A DNA stretch of 64,000 bases from Selenomonadaceae bacterium (lineage in GTDB: Bacteria; Bacillota; Negativicutes; Selenomonadales; Selenomonadaceae): assembly GCA_024698045.1 (NCBI GenBank), contig JAILRS010000020.1, forward strand, positions 1-64,000, given 5' to 3'. Shown here piece after piece: positions 17,362 to 26,661 of this stretch. The notes beneath the pieces were generated by a model. That model did no database searches, was not told where the DNA came from, and saw nothing but the letters and a program-made list of their open reading frames with translations. The stretch's first letter is position 1. Every line of letters starts with the position of its first letter. Both the position numbers and the translations under genes were made by a program.

Positions 17362-18207
17362 ATGAATGCTTTTCATACGCTTCGAGTGCGAGGAAAAAAT
17401 GAGGATTTTACTTTACCCGACTTTGAGCTTTTTACCCTCGTTCTGTCCGCTTTGGAATGGCGCAAACATAACGGATTCATCAAACTGGTTACGGATAGCA
17501 TAGGGGAAAAGTACCTTTACAAGTGTGGACTGTCCGAAGTATGGGATAAAACAGAAGTCATTTTGGACGAAATAGACACTCTTGGCATAAACGAAGATAT
17601 GTTTTGGGCAGGTGCTAAAATTTATGCCTTATCCCGTCAAGATGCTCCGAGCGTTATGATAGACTTAGACTTCATTCTTTGGAAGGCAATGGAATTTGAC
17701 GATTATGGCAGAGACATCGCCGTTATTCATCGGGAAGATATTTACGAACCTGTTTATCCTCCCAAGAATTTTTTCCTTTTTCGTGACGATTGGCATCTGC
17801 CGAATTGGTTAGATTGGTCGGTTCGTCCCTGCAACGGAGCACTTGTATATTTCGGCTCTCCGCGATTTATGCGGGAATACACACACTTTGCCTTGGAATT
17901 TATGCAAAAGGCGAAGGATACCGGCGACCGTCTAAGCTACATGGTTTTTATCGAACAACGCTGGATGGCTATGTGCGCGGAACATCTAGGCCTAACCATA
18001 CACGAGTTTTCTACCCTGGAAGGACTTTTTGACGGCAAGCAAAAATACTTCACCCATGTTTGGGGATACAAGCAACGACTGAGGGATAATCCTAAAGAAG
18101 CCGCGGATTACTGCCGAAAATGCGTTGGCAGATTGCGGCACGATTTCCCGGGATTCGCAGAGAAATTAAAGAGCTATGTTTGGGCAGGAAAATATATGGC
18201 TGAATAG
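17362..18207 (+). CDS. Glycosyltransferase-like (GT-A fold) protein of unknown role
   Basis: 281 residues. Features suggest a GT-A type fold: a nucleotide-binding-like N-terminal half leading to a DxD-type motif VMIDLDFILW (about residues 96-105), later the segment NGALVYFGSPRFMREY and a C-terminal His/Trp motif (THVWGYKQRL, about 233-242) that is similar in place to the terminal acceptor motif of small glycosyltransferases related to DUF6734. If active it could glycosylate a component of the machine or surface sugar; some toxins are glycosyltransferases too. Family assignment is by pattern only. It is tightly spaced within the operon. Confidence 0.5.
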   Translation: MNAFHTLRVRGKNEDFTLPDFELFTLVLSALEWRKHNGFIKLVTDSIGEKYLYKCGLSEVWDKTEVILDEIDTLGINEDMFWAGAKIYALSRQDAPSVMIDLDFILWKAMEFDDYGRDIAVIHREDIYEPVYPPKNFFLFRDDWHLPNWLDWSVRPCNGALVYFGSPRFMREYTHFALEFMQKAKDTGDRLSYMVFIEQRWMAMCAEHLGLTIHEFSTLEGLFDGKQKYFTHVWGYKQRLRDNPKEAADYCRKCVGRLRHDFPGFAEKLKSYVWAGKYMAE

Positions 18208-18239
18208 AAAAAAAAACGAACGGAAGGGGGAATTTATCA

Positions 18240-19022
18240 ATGGGAATTGATGAGCAAATTGACGAATACTTTAACAAAGAAGAAAAATTACACCGTCTGC
18301 GCGAAAAACTGTTCAACCTGGTCGGATATCGACCTAAAAGCGATGTTGAAAATGAAATCTCTAATCTTTGCCAAAAACATGAACAGCGTGTAGCAGAGAT
18401 AAACCGGCAGCATGAAAATGAATTACAGAAACTGCGCGAATGGCATCAGACAAATCTTCAACAAACGAAAGACCAATATGAGGCACAGATAAACCAAAAA
18501 GAAAATGAACTTGCCGAGTTCCGAGCCGCTGTGAATGAAAAACTGGAGGCGGCTGAACGAGATAGGGCAGAACTTAATCGCTGGCAATCTGACTACGGCG
18601 ATTTTGAAAAAGCCTATGCAAATTTCTCCGCTCTTTCTCAAAAACATAAAGATGCTGTCGCCGGAATATTCGGGGGCTCGGACACGCCCATAGACTTTTT
18701 TTGCGGTGGCGTACAAAAGGGGCATCTGGAACAGCTTTGGGATTACATAAGCGATGAACTCAATGCCGGCGATATTAACGAGCAAGAGGCAACCAAATTA
18801 TCGCAGCTCTTTGATTTTTCTTTCAATGCCGTGAACCGCAGTCAACGAGAACCCTTATTCCGTCGGCTGAATGTGAATGAACAATCTGCTTTTGATTTGG
18901 ATACCATGACACGCACGTCTGACAGTCCACAGCTGGGACAAGTTAAGCGGTTAGTATTTGCTGGCTTCGCCCATGAAGTAACCGGGAGTGTGATAAAACG
19001 CTCCTTAGTAATATTGGAGTAA
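18240..19022 (+). CDS. Coiled-coil protein with GrpE-like C-terminal beta domain
   Basis: 260 residues. Residues 40-120 form a long coiled coil (repeated E/Q/K heptads such as NELQKLREWHQ). A middle helical bundle follows. The last 30 residues (GQVKRLVFAGFAHEVTG then VIKRSLVILE) resemble the beta domain of the nucleotide exchange factor GrpE, where a G-x-(V/I)...V...GF/GY...IR-A-x-V-x-V pattern ends the protein. Together with the coiled coil this fits a GrpE-like factor. The next gene, 5 bases downstream, encodes a divergent Hsp70, which supports a chaperone/exchange-factor pair. GGAAGGGGG precedes the ATG. Confidence 0.6.
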   Translation: MGIDEQIDEYFNKEEKLHRLREKLFNLVGYRPKSDVENEISNLCQKHEQRVAEINRQHENELQKLREWHQTNLQQTKDQYEAQINQKENELAEFRAAVNEKLEAAERDRAELNRWQSDYGDFEKAYANFSALSQKHKDAVAGIFGGSDTPIDFFCGGVQKGHLEQLWDYISDELNAGDINEQEATKLSQLFDFSFNAVNRSQREPLFRRLNVNEQSAFDLDTMTRTSDSPQLGQVKRLVFAGFAHEVTGSVIKRSLVILE

Positions 19023-19027
19023 TGTAA

Positions 19028-22000
19028 ATGAACCAAACAACTAAGACGGTGACAAAAATTAAAGTGTCATCGGAGAAAATGAATGAGTATAAAGAAGCGA
19101 AGATAGATTCGTTGATTGCGGATGTAGCGCAACAGGTGTCACGTTATGCTACCGTATTAATTGAGTGGGCGAATAGGTTGCCAAAAAACTCGTTGATATA
19201 TATGTATAGCAAAGACGTTTATTATTTCCCGGAAATCGTGGGTGTCATGCCTAACCTTGAAAATTTCAACAAAACTTGTCAATGCTGTGACAATTCGTCT
19301 TTTAATGCGCCTCCTGTTGAAAAAATGAAGTTTGGTGGTTTTGAGGGAGATTTTCCAACAGCCGACGAAGCGAAGAAGTGTTTTGCAGACAGTGGACGCT
19401 ATTTCCGAAACGACAACTTCATTAGAGTAAACGGTACTAACCACGATGGTGTAACCTGCAAATATCGTAACGACTTTGCCTGTTATAATGTTTACAGGGG
19501 TGGAATTATCCAGAAATATGGTAATGGTAACGGCGGTGATTACGGTTGGAATATTCCTATTTATCGCTTCAATGGAAAGGACAGTTCTCCGGTATCGTTG
19601 GGGCAATCTATACTGTTCTGGAGGCAGTATGATTTGTATCCGGAACAGTTCGAGAAAGATAAAAATTTAACTTCTGCTTATGATGCCTTGAAAAAGTACG
19701 GTGATTATCTTATCGCCAATGAGCAGACGATTCTTTTAGATACTTCTCGTGTGAAGGCAGATATCTATTCCGGTAAGGAATTGTCTTGGATGCCGAAAGA
19801 AACACAGGAAATACTTAAAACAAATGTGCTGAATGTGAATAAAGAACTGACTGATAAATTTCGTGAAAAGCTCCTTCGTTGCGATAAACAAGCTATTGCC
19901 CTTGACCCCTATGATGAAAAATTCCTCACCGACCCCAATCGCGGGCATTGGGATTTGTGGGACTTGGAGGGTGCAGAGGGAGAAGACAATCTTCTGATTG
20001 ACTTGGGAGAAGGATTGACAGCCCGAAATCCTGTCGCTGATGTATCGGATGGAATCGTAGCTATCGATTTCGGCACAAAAAGCACAGTGGTTGTCTATGA
20101 AACAAATGAGCTCCAAGTCCTGCCCTTACAAGTTGGAAGCGGCACATACAGTAAGGGGCTACAAGCAAAAAATTATGAAAACCCCACTGTGCTACAATTT
20201 ATCGACCTTGATTCCTTCCTTGCCCACTATACGGCAAAAGAAGGTCGTCCTGACACAAGTTGGGACGAGGTGACGGTTTCACATAACGCCTTCCAAAATC
20301 TAAAAGATTCATCAAGCGAACGTCACAACACATTCTTTGAAGGTTTGAAACAATGGTGCGGCACCAGTGGTCAGCGTCTCAAACTCCAAGATGCCAAAGG
20401 AAAAATTTGGGAACTCCCGGCATTCATGGAGCTTTCGGAACAGGATATGGATCCCTTGGAAATCTACGCCTATTATTTGGGGCGATATATCAACCATATG
20501 CTTCAGGGTAAAATTTTCCTTCATTATGTAATGTCTTTCCCCGTCACCTACGAACACCGTATTCGTGAACATATGGGTAACAGCATCCGCAAAGGTCTGA
20601 AAAAATCCTTTCCGACGGCTCTGCTTGCCGACGAAGAAGTAATGAAAAAATTCTGTGTACTGGAAGTTGCTTCCGAACCTGCTGCTTATGCTATCTCTGC
20701 TCTACAGGAATACAATTTCGCACCGGAGGGCGTTGAGCAGATTTACTATGCAGTCTTTGACTTTGGCGGTGGCACTACGGATTTTGACTTTGGTATGTTC
20801 AAGGAATCGGATGATGACCGCTACGATTATGTGTTGACGCACTTCGGCGAGAACGGCGACAGAACTTTAGGCGGCGAAAATCTCCTGCAGCTTTTGGCCT
20901 TTGAAGTCTTCCGCGCCAATAAGGATTATCTTCTTAATCCGGACGGAAATACTGACGGCAATGCCGTCGGCTCTCAAATCCCCTTCGCCTTGGCTACTGA
21001 TGCCAAACTTTTTGCGGGATACGAAAGCCTTCTGAAAAATTCTCGTGAAGCTCAACAGAATATGCGTAACCTCATGGAAAAATTGCGCCCTGTCTGGGAA
21101 GAGCCGGAGTCTAAGGAAGCAAAGGAAATTATTTCCGCCGGTCAAATTCAGCTTACTCTATATCGTGAGAATGGTGAAAAGAAAACCGATGCAAATCTCA
21201 AGCTGAAAATCAATCAAACGGTAGTTGATTTGCAGGCCATCCTTAAAAATCGCATTGAGCAGGGAGTCAGACGGTTTTTTACATCGCTTGCCGAAGCATT
21301 CGATAAGAGTGCACGCTCAGACAGCCGTATAGCCGCTTTGTCGGATGTGAAGAAAATTTTTGTATTTCTTGCGGGCAACTCCTCGCGTTCAACTTTGGTG
21401 AAGGAACTCTTTGACGAATATCTTGGCAAAAATAATTCACAGTCAGACAACGATACGGCAGAAATTGAGACACAACCTTCGCAGACAGAAAATGTGAATA
21501 ACAAAGATTCATCGGGCGCGGAAAAGAAAAAAGCGGAAGAACCGTGCGAAGCAAGGAAACTTCTCAGATTCGGCAACAACCAATCAATGCCTGAATTTAT
21601 AGTCTTACCGCCCTTAGGCACGAAAGAAGCCAATGAGATTCGCAAGGCGAAAATGGGTGATATCGAGGACACGAGGGAATTAATGATGCGCCCCACGGGC
21701 AAGACCGGAGTTGCCTACGGACTTTTGAAATGCCGTGACGGCGGAGAAATCAAGGTGGAAACCATTACTCCGGACGGGGAGAGAGTTCCCTTCCAATATT
21801 ACATTGGACGTCGAAAGAAGGGCAAATTTAAGTTGGTCATTGACCGTAACGCCAAACTCAAAACTTGGTACAAATTTATCGATGCCGGAGGTTCCTTTGA
21901 CATTCTCTACACGGATCGCCCTGAAGCAGCCGCCGGCGATGCTCCTATGACAATCGCCAAGCAGAAACATATTAATGTAGAAAATCCCGATAAAACTGCT

Positions 22001-22120
22001 TTCGTGTATATTCGTCCGGCAGAGTCGAGAGTTATCGAATACATGATTGCTCACGATGAAGCCGAACTTGCAACGGGCAATGAAAACAAGTGCGATCCCA
22101 AACGTATAGAACTGGAGTAA
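19028..22120 (+). CDS. Large divergent Hsp70/actin-fold ATPase (SrfB-like size)
   Basis: 1030 residues. About 340 residues of unknown N-terminal domain precede an Hsp70-type ATPase core: phosphate-1 motif VAIDFGTKSTVVVYE (about 341-355), connect/phosphate-2 motif AVFDFGGGTTDFDFG (about 575-589), adenosine motif VFLAGNSSRSTLVKEL (about 778-793). A low-complexity insert (about 805-840, Glu/Lys/Ser rich) precedes a C-terminal beta-rich part that stands where a substrate-binding domain would be, ending near the stop without a lid helix. Size and layout recall virulence factor SrfB-type proteins. Probably uses the upstream GrpE-like protein. Its client may be the PAAR-nuclease encoded immediately downstream; this is inference. 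Confidence 0.7.
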   Translation: MNQTTKTVTKIKVSSEKMNEYKEAKIDSLIADVAQQVSRYATVLIEWANRLPKNSLIYMYSKDVYYFPEIVGVMPNLENFNKTCQCCDNSSFNAPPVEKMKFGGFEGDFPTADEAKKCFADSGRYFRNDNFIRVNGTNHDGVTCKYRNDFACYNVYRGGIIQKYGNGNGGDYGWNIPIYRFNGKDSSPVSLGQSILFWRQYDLYPEQFEKDKNLTSAYDALKKYGDYLIANEQTILLDTSRVKADIYSGKELSWMPKETQEILKTNVLNVNKELTDKFREKLLRCDKQAIALDPYDEKFLTDPNRGHWDLWDLEGAEGEDNLLIDLGEGLTARNPVADVSDGIVAIDFGTKSTVVVYETNELQVLPLQVGSGTYSKGLQAKNYENPTVLQFIDLDSFLAHYTAKEGRPDTSWDEVTVSHNAFQNLKDSSSERHNTFFEGLKQWCGTSGQRLKLQDAKGKIWELPAFMELSEQDMDPLEIYAYYLGRYINHMLQGKIFLHYVMSFPVTYEHRIREHMGNSIRKGLKKSFPTALLADEEVMKKFCVLEVASEPAAYAISALQEYNFAPEGVEQIYYAVFDFGGGTTDFDFGMFKESDDDRYDYVLTHFGENGDRTLGGENLLQLLAFEVFRANKDYLLNPDGNTDGNAVGSQIPFALATDAKLFAGYESLLKNSREAQQNMRNLMEKLRPVWEEPESKEAKEIISAGQIQLTLYRENGEKKTDANLKLKINQTVVDLQAILKNRIEQGVRRFFTSLAEAFDKSARSDSRIAALSDVKKIFVFLAGNSSRSTLVKELFDEYLGKNNSQSDNDTAEIETQPSQTENVNNKDSSGAEKKKAEEPCEARKLLRFGNNQSMPEFIVLPPLGTKEANEIRKAKMGDIEDTRELMMRPTGKTGVAYGLLKCRDGGEIKVETITPDGERVPFQYYIGRRKKGKFKLVIDRNAKLKTWYKFIDAGGSFDILYTDRPEAAAGDAPMTIAKQKHINVENPDKTAFVYIRPAESRVIEYMIAHDEAELATGNENKCDPKRIELE

Positions 22121-22124
22121 TATT

Positions 22125-23909
22125 ATGGGCAAGGAGTATTTGACCGAAGCAGCGGTGTTTGAGTGTCCGCTGGGGATGCGTTACATAGCCCAAGAGCCGG
22201 TAAATACGAAAGCTGAATACAAAGGGAAGAAACTCCTGACATCGGCGGCGATTCTCCTACCCAATCAGAAACCCATTTCATGTAAATTTATACCGCCTTT
22301 GCCCGGCGTCCCCCCAATTTGTCCCTGCATAGTAAGTCCGTTAATAGATACAATCAAGCATAAGGCAACAATGAATCTACTGACCATGGATGCGAAGGCT
22401 GTATGTGCAGCAAAGCAAATTGTGAAAGCAACTAAATCGGGTTCCGAATCAAGAGTCATGTACGAAGATGCGCACTCTGCTCATGTTGCGGCGATAGCTT
22501 GGCCTAAATCAGAAAATCAATCAAAAAATAAAACTGCCGATGGTAATAAGACACAAAGTGGTAGTGATGTCAAAAATTCTCCCGACGCCAAAAGTCAAGA
22601 GGTAGCGACCAACAAAGACGAGAAAAAAATTCAACAAACTAATGGGGACGTTGCTACAAAAACGGTTGCGGCCGCAGAGGCGGAGGAAACACTGACATTT
22701 CGTGAGGGTATGCTTTGCTCCCACAGCAAAAATAATCCGAAGTGTCGTGAGTGTGCTTATCGATTGGATAATGAGCCTGCCACCGTTAATAACAGCTCCG
22801 TCATCCTACGTAAAAATTACAATGCTAACAAGCCACACTCGGATAAATACGACTGTTATTTTGATGAAACTGTTGAGCCTTTGGGGAACAGCAAGGAAAA
22901 CAAATGGAGTTATGCGGCTCATCATTTGATATCAGGGAATCAAGTTTTTAAACAGAATGCTGAATTGGTGCGTTTGGCTCGATTTTGCGGCTATGATATC
23001 AACGGCTACGAAAATTGTATAATGCTCGTCGGTTACCCGAAGGATTATCCCGATGGAGAACGGATGAAAAGTGTCAAAGCTTATGATGTCATGAGTGAGG
23101 GGAGAGTTCAATGGCACGTCGGTGGGCATAGCTACAAATTTACCGAGGAAGAAAAAGCGGAGATTTGCAAGCAAATTGGCATACGCAACAAAATCAAATT
23201 AACTCCCGGTGATATAAAAACCTACGCCGAATTAGTGCAAGGAGAGGTCGAGAGACTGCGTGATCGCCTTGCCGCTAAGAAAAATCGACAGATGATTTGC
23301 TACGTCGACCAAAATGCCAAAAGGCAATTATGTGAGAAGCTGAACAGAATTTCACAAAAAATCAAAGTTAAACTGGCAGCCTTCAGCGATGTGGGTAAGC
23401 CACATCATAGTTTTCCTTTCTTTGTATCCAAAGAAGCCTATCGATATACATACGCCCTTCCACGCACGGGAAAGGTAATAACAGTGCTGAAGGAGGATTC
23501 AAAGCTGACGCTGTCTATGTTCCGCCTGGAGCATTTCACCGAAGCTATTGCAGAACAGGATAAAAGTCTCCTGATAAAACCGAAAGATAGCATTACTTTA
23601 GATTTGAACGACGATATGTGGCAATCGGAATGCATTCTCTTTTGCGACAATGTATCCTTCTTTGTTTATTTGGAGGATACGCCTCGCGACGTCTTACCAT
23701 TTGCGGTGAATAAGGAATACCAATTCCCGAAAGAGCAGCAAGCCACAGGGACTGATGGTCATCAATTTTTAACGCAACACGATACGGAAATTCTCGTTTG
23801 GCTTAGGGATAATCCACAGTATGGCTATATAAGTCCGGCTTTAATGGTCAAGAATCGTAGCAAAGAATATTTATTTGGTGAGGCGGGAGATAATGACGAA
23901 ATTCTATAA
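22125..23909 (+). CDS. PAAR-like (DUF4280) spike-tip protein with AHH nuclease domain: candidate effector
   Basis: 594 residues. Residues 1-125 match the DUF4280/PAAR-like plan: a conserved cysteine early (AAVFECPLGM), a KLLTSAAILLPNQKP segment, a Cys/Pro-rich turn (PPICPCIVSPL) and a Thr/Leu core; this forms the sharp tip of contractile injection spikes. A hydrophilic linker (about 130-195) follows, then a Cys cluster (MLCSHSKNNPKCRECAYRL, about 196-214) that could bind zinc. Residues ~255-345 carry an AHH-family HNH/Endo VII nuclease motif: SYAAHHLISGNQ (about 261-272), CGYDINGYENCIML and WHVGGHSYKF. Residues 350-594 are unassigned. An immunity-type gene overlaps its 3' end. The call of an antibacterial DNase effector is inference from this architecture. 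Confidence 0.75.
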   Translation: MGKEYLTEAAVFECPLGMRYIAQEPVNTKAEYKGKKLLTSAAILLPNQKPISCKFIPPLPGVPPICPCIVSPLIDTIKHKATMNLLTMDAKAVCAAKQIVKATKSGSESRVMYEDAHSAHVAAIAWPKSENQSKNKTADGNKTQSGSDVKNSPDAKSQEVATNKDEKKIQQTNGDVATKTVAAAEAEETLTFREGMLCSHSKNNPKCRECAYRLDNEPATVNNSSVILRKNYNANKPHSDKYDCYFDETVEPLGNSKENKWSYAAHHLISGNQVFKQNAELVRLARFCGYDINGYENCIMLVGYPKDYPDGERMKSVKAYDVMSEGRVQWHVGGHSYKFTEEEKAEICKQIGIRNKIKLTPGDIKTYAELVQGEVERLRDRLAAKKNRQMICYVDQNAKRQLCEKLNRISQKIKVKLAAFSDVGKPHHSFPFFVSKEAYRYTYALPRTGKVITVLKEDSKLTLSMFRLEHFTEAIAEQDKSLLIKPKDSITLDLNDDMWQSECILFCDNVSFFVYLEDTPRDVLPFAVNKEYQFPKEQQATGTDGHQFLTQHDTEILVWLRDNPQYGYISPALMVKNRSKEYLFGEAGDNDEIL

Positions 23910-24468
23910 AATGACGGCTGACACCAATTTGGAAGATACGGTGAAAGTCGGGGACGAAATTATGTCTATCGTTGCCGCTTGTCAAGCGTCAGAATTTCAG
24001 TTTTTGAATCGTAAGCCGCTAACCGTAAGCATAGCTGAGGATAGTGGGCTGACGTTCCCGGATTTTTTATATAACGACAGTATTCCCCTTATCTCTCCCG
24101 CATTCAAACGTATATTGGATTCTATGGGAGTGGATAATCTTTTCTATAAATCGATTTACCTTGACTACAAACCTTTAGGGCGACATGAACCATATATTTT
24201 GGCATTGCCGCCTCGCATAAGAGCGGTGCGACAGGAGTATATGCGGCTAATGGATGAGGATGGCGATGAGTGTGAAGGGAAAGAACTGATAAAAGATGAA
24301 TACGGTATGACTCATTACAAAATCAATGCATCTGCTGTTGGCAATTATCGTATATTCAAGCTGGCAGATGTTTGGGATACCGATATTATTGTAACTCAAG
24401 ACTTAATGGAGGCAATCTCTAACGCTCATTTGAGCAATGTATTTTTTGCAGAAATAGAGGAGGATTAG
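23893..24468 (+). CDS. Imm11/DUF1629-like immunity protein for the AHH nuclease
   Basis: 191 residues from the ATG at 23893, which has GAGGCGGGA just upstream; it overlaps the nuclease gene by 17 bases in another frame, indicating translational coupling. The protein starts KFYKMTADT and ends with a pattern typical of the DUF1629 (Imm11) family: FKLADVWDTDIIVTQDLMEA then SNVFFAEIEED. That family is found beside polymorphic and type VI toxin genes. Function as the specific inhibitor of the neighbouring nuclease is inferred from family and overlap. It has no membrane segment or signal peptide, consistent with cytoplasmic protection. Confidence 0.72.
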   Translation: MTKFYKMTADTNLEDTVKVGDEIMSIVAACQASEFQFLNRKPLTVSIAEDSGLTFPDFLYNDSIPLISPAFKRILDSMGVDNLFYKSIYLDYKPLGRHEPYILALPPRIRAVRQEYMRLMDEDGDECEGKELIKDEYGMTHYKINASAVGNYRIFKLADVWDTDIIVTQDLMEAISNAHLSNVFFAEIEED

Positions 24469-24471
24469 GAT

Positions 24472-26646
24472 ATGGCTGAAAACACCTACCGGACTATATT
24501 GTTTGAGGAATTTGATTCCGACAAGCCAAATCTTTACGGTATTTTGTCCATTGCAGCTAACCCTGCCGGTGAGACGGTTTATTATGATGTTAAGAACAAA
24601 TTGTCTGTCCACAGCTTTGATGAATTTCTAGAGCGTTTTGCCCCGAAGGTATATGAAAAACATGAGCCGTCGCCTGATGGCAAAGGGCTTTCCATCACGT
24701 ATTCCACCGAAAATTCTCTCGGTGCAATTCCGCTCGATATCGTGAGTAACAGCTATTACAAAATGCTCCTTAATCTGTACCGTTCCAAGGAAAAGAGCGG
24801 TGAATCAAATTTGAAATTCAATTATGAGGAGCTTTTTGATCAACTCAAGCCCAAGCAAGAAGTAGAGAACGCCAAGACACTCCGTATGCAACTCAATGCT
24901 GCGCAGGAAAAATATTACGAATGTCAAGACAAAGGCGAAAGCACTGATGAAGCCCGTAAGATTTTTAATGGATGCTTTAAAAAGGTGCGTGAGCAATACG
25001 GAAAATCAGTGATTAACCTTCTGCCTCTTGCCATGGCAGACTTGGATACCAAGATTAATGCCGCCGATAAATTGTTGACGCAAAATGCCGGAAGAAACGA
25101 AGACGAAGTCTTGCAAATTGCCAGCGGTTACAAATCTTTTTTCAAGGAAGATGGCACTCTCGACATAGCTCCCATTCAAATTCAGTCTTCGACCGATACG
25201 ATAGAGGAACTTCCTGCCAAGCAAATCGCAGGTGGGGAACGTAAACTGTTGTCTGATATTATAGAGAACGATTATGCAAAGCGAGTTAAATCCCAAAATG
25301 ATTTTGTGCGTAGTTTGGTGGTTGCCACTTATGCACCGTTAACAACGGCTGACGCTGCGAGTGACTCTGTCGAAATGTCTTTGGCAGAAGTGCGTAAACA
25401 GCAGGACATCAATCTCGTAAAAAAACAGTCTTATGAAAGGACATTCCAAAATGCCAAGGCTGCGTTTATCCAAGCCATGACCGAAACAGTGCAGAAATTA
25501 TTGGGAATGCAGGCTCTGTTCGATCACGCCACCTCAAAAGGAGAATTGACTGATGGCTTGATTATTGCCAATTGCTCCGTGAGTCTTTTAATGCGTGAGT
25601 GTAAAGAATCATTTGCTCGCTTCATAAATCGAGTCGGTCATGATTCCGTGGGTAATCGCGTATGGTTTGCTATCGTTCCCGGCGTATCAGAGGGGCTCTC
25701 GGACGACGAAGACGAGGATGACGATGAGGATATCTTGGGAGGTGATTCCGTCGACAGCGGCAGTGTAAAACCGAATTACACAAAAAGCGTCAACATGAAT
25801 GAACTTCGGCAATTTTTACCAATCATGGACGATGCCAGAATCATGACGGTATTTAGTTTCAAATCCAATGATAAAAACGGTTTTCTGATGACCCCTCAAT
25901 ATGTGGAAGAAAAACGTGACAGCTTGTCGAACGTGAAAAACAAACACGCCGTGTATGCTTATCCCAACTTCACGCTTACTCGTCCAAGAAACATCAAGCT
26001 TTTCGACGAGGCAGAACGACTTGCTATTCCCGGTGTATATATCGATGCAGCATATGTGGCCGGCGGTCTTCTGATAGGATGTCAGCAACCATCTTATTTG
26101 GAAAAACATGGTCTTCAAGTACATCATCAGTTGCCCTGCGTTCGCATTGACTTTGAAAATACTACCGTGCGTCAGAAACTCGTGACCAAATTCAATAAGG
26201 AATCGGATTTTGATGTAAACGAGGACTTGCGAAATGAAATTAACAGAGATCGCTTGGGGTTCGTATTCTCCGGTGACGAAATGGGTGACATTCAGAACAC
26301 ATATATTTATATCGCAAATACCTTGTATAAGAGTCCCGGCAGCGATGTGTATCGTCCCATTTACGCCACGTTGGTAGAAGATTATATGCGCGCCGTCTAC
26401 AACCGTGTGCAAGATAAGAGCCGTAAAGGCGTAAAACGGGAATTCATTGACGGAATTGTAGCCGAATGGAAACGGTGCGCCGATGGCAAGGAACACGCAA
26501 ACGATGTCAACTTGCTTCTCCACGACAATGAGGACATTCATTTGGAGGATAACCCCGAAACAGGCAATCCCGAATTAAAAATCAAACTCTCGGCCTTGGA
26601 GGCTGCCTTGGATAACCTTGAAATTGCCGTTGAACAAAAATCATAA
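24472..26646 (+). CDS. Contractile sheath-like protein, apparent TssB-TssC combination
   Basis: 724 residues. The N-terminal part contains a TssB-like stretch (LSVHSFDEFLERFAPKVYE, about 43-61) followed by helical regions. The C-terminal third reads like the sheath core of phage tails and TssC: MDDARIMTVFSFKSND, AYPNFTLTRPRNIKLFDEA, then IPGVYIDAAYVAGGLLIG and later NTYIYIANTLYKSP. A strongly acidic insert (DDEDEDDDEDILG, about 404-416) separates the parts. In classical type VI systems TssB (~165 aa) and TssC (~500 aa) are separate; here one chain has about their summed length. It is followed 15 bases later by the tube-like gene, the order expected for a sheath gene. AGGAGGATT precedes the ATG. 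Confidence 0.62.
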   Translation: MAENTYRTILFEEFDSDKPNLYGILSIAANPAGETVYYDVKNKLSVHSFDEFLERFAPKVYEKHEPSPDGKGLSITYSTENSLGAIPLDIVSNSYYKMLLNLYRSKEKSGESNLKFNYEELFDQLKPKQEVENAKTLRMQLNAAQEKYYECQDKGESTDEARKIFNGCFKKVREQYGKSVINLLPLAMADLDTKINAADKLLTQNAGRNEDEVLQIASGYKSFFKEDGTLDIAPIQIQSSTDTIEELPAKQIAGGERKLLSDIIENDYAKRVKSQNDFVRSLVVATYAPLTTADAASDSVEMSLAEVRKQQDINLVKKQSYERTFQNAKAAFIQAMTETVQKLLGMQALFDHATSKGELTDGLIIANCSVSLLMRECKESFARFINRVGHDSVGNRVWFAIVPGVSEGLSDDEDEDDDEDILGGDSVDSGSVKPNYTKSVNMNELRQFLPIMDDARIMTVFSFKSNDKNGFLMTPQYVEEKRDSLSNVKNKHAVYAYPNFTLTRPRNIKLFDEAERLAIPGVYIDAAYVAGGLLIGCQQPSYLEKHGLQVHHQLPCVRIDFENTTVRQKLVTKFNKESDFDVNEDLRNEINRDRLGFVFSGDEMGDIQNTYIYIANTLYKSPGSDVYRPIYATLVEDYMRAVYNRVQDKSRKGVKREFIDGIVAEWKRCADGKEHANDVNLLLHDNEDIHLEDNPETGNPELKIKLSALEAALDNLEIAVEQKS

Positions 26647-26661
26647 AGGAGGATTAATTTT

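Noticed and set aside
25816-26541. A 241-codon minus-strand frame opposite the sheath-like gene
   Set aside because: The plus-strand gene has a strong ribosome site, operon spacing and continuing structure; the other is a shadow.
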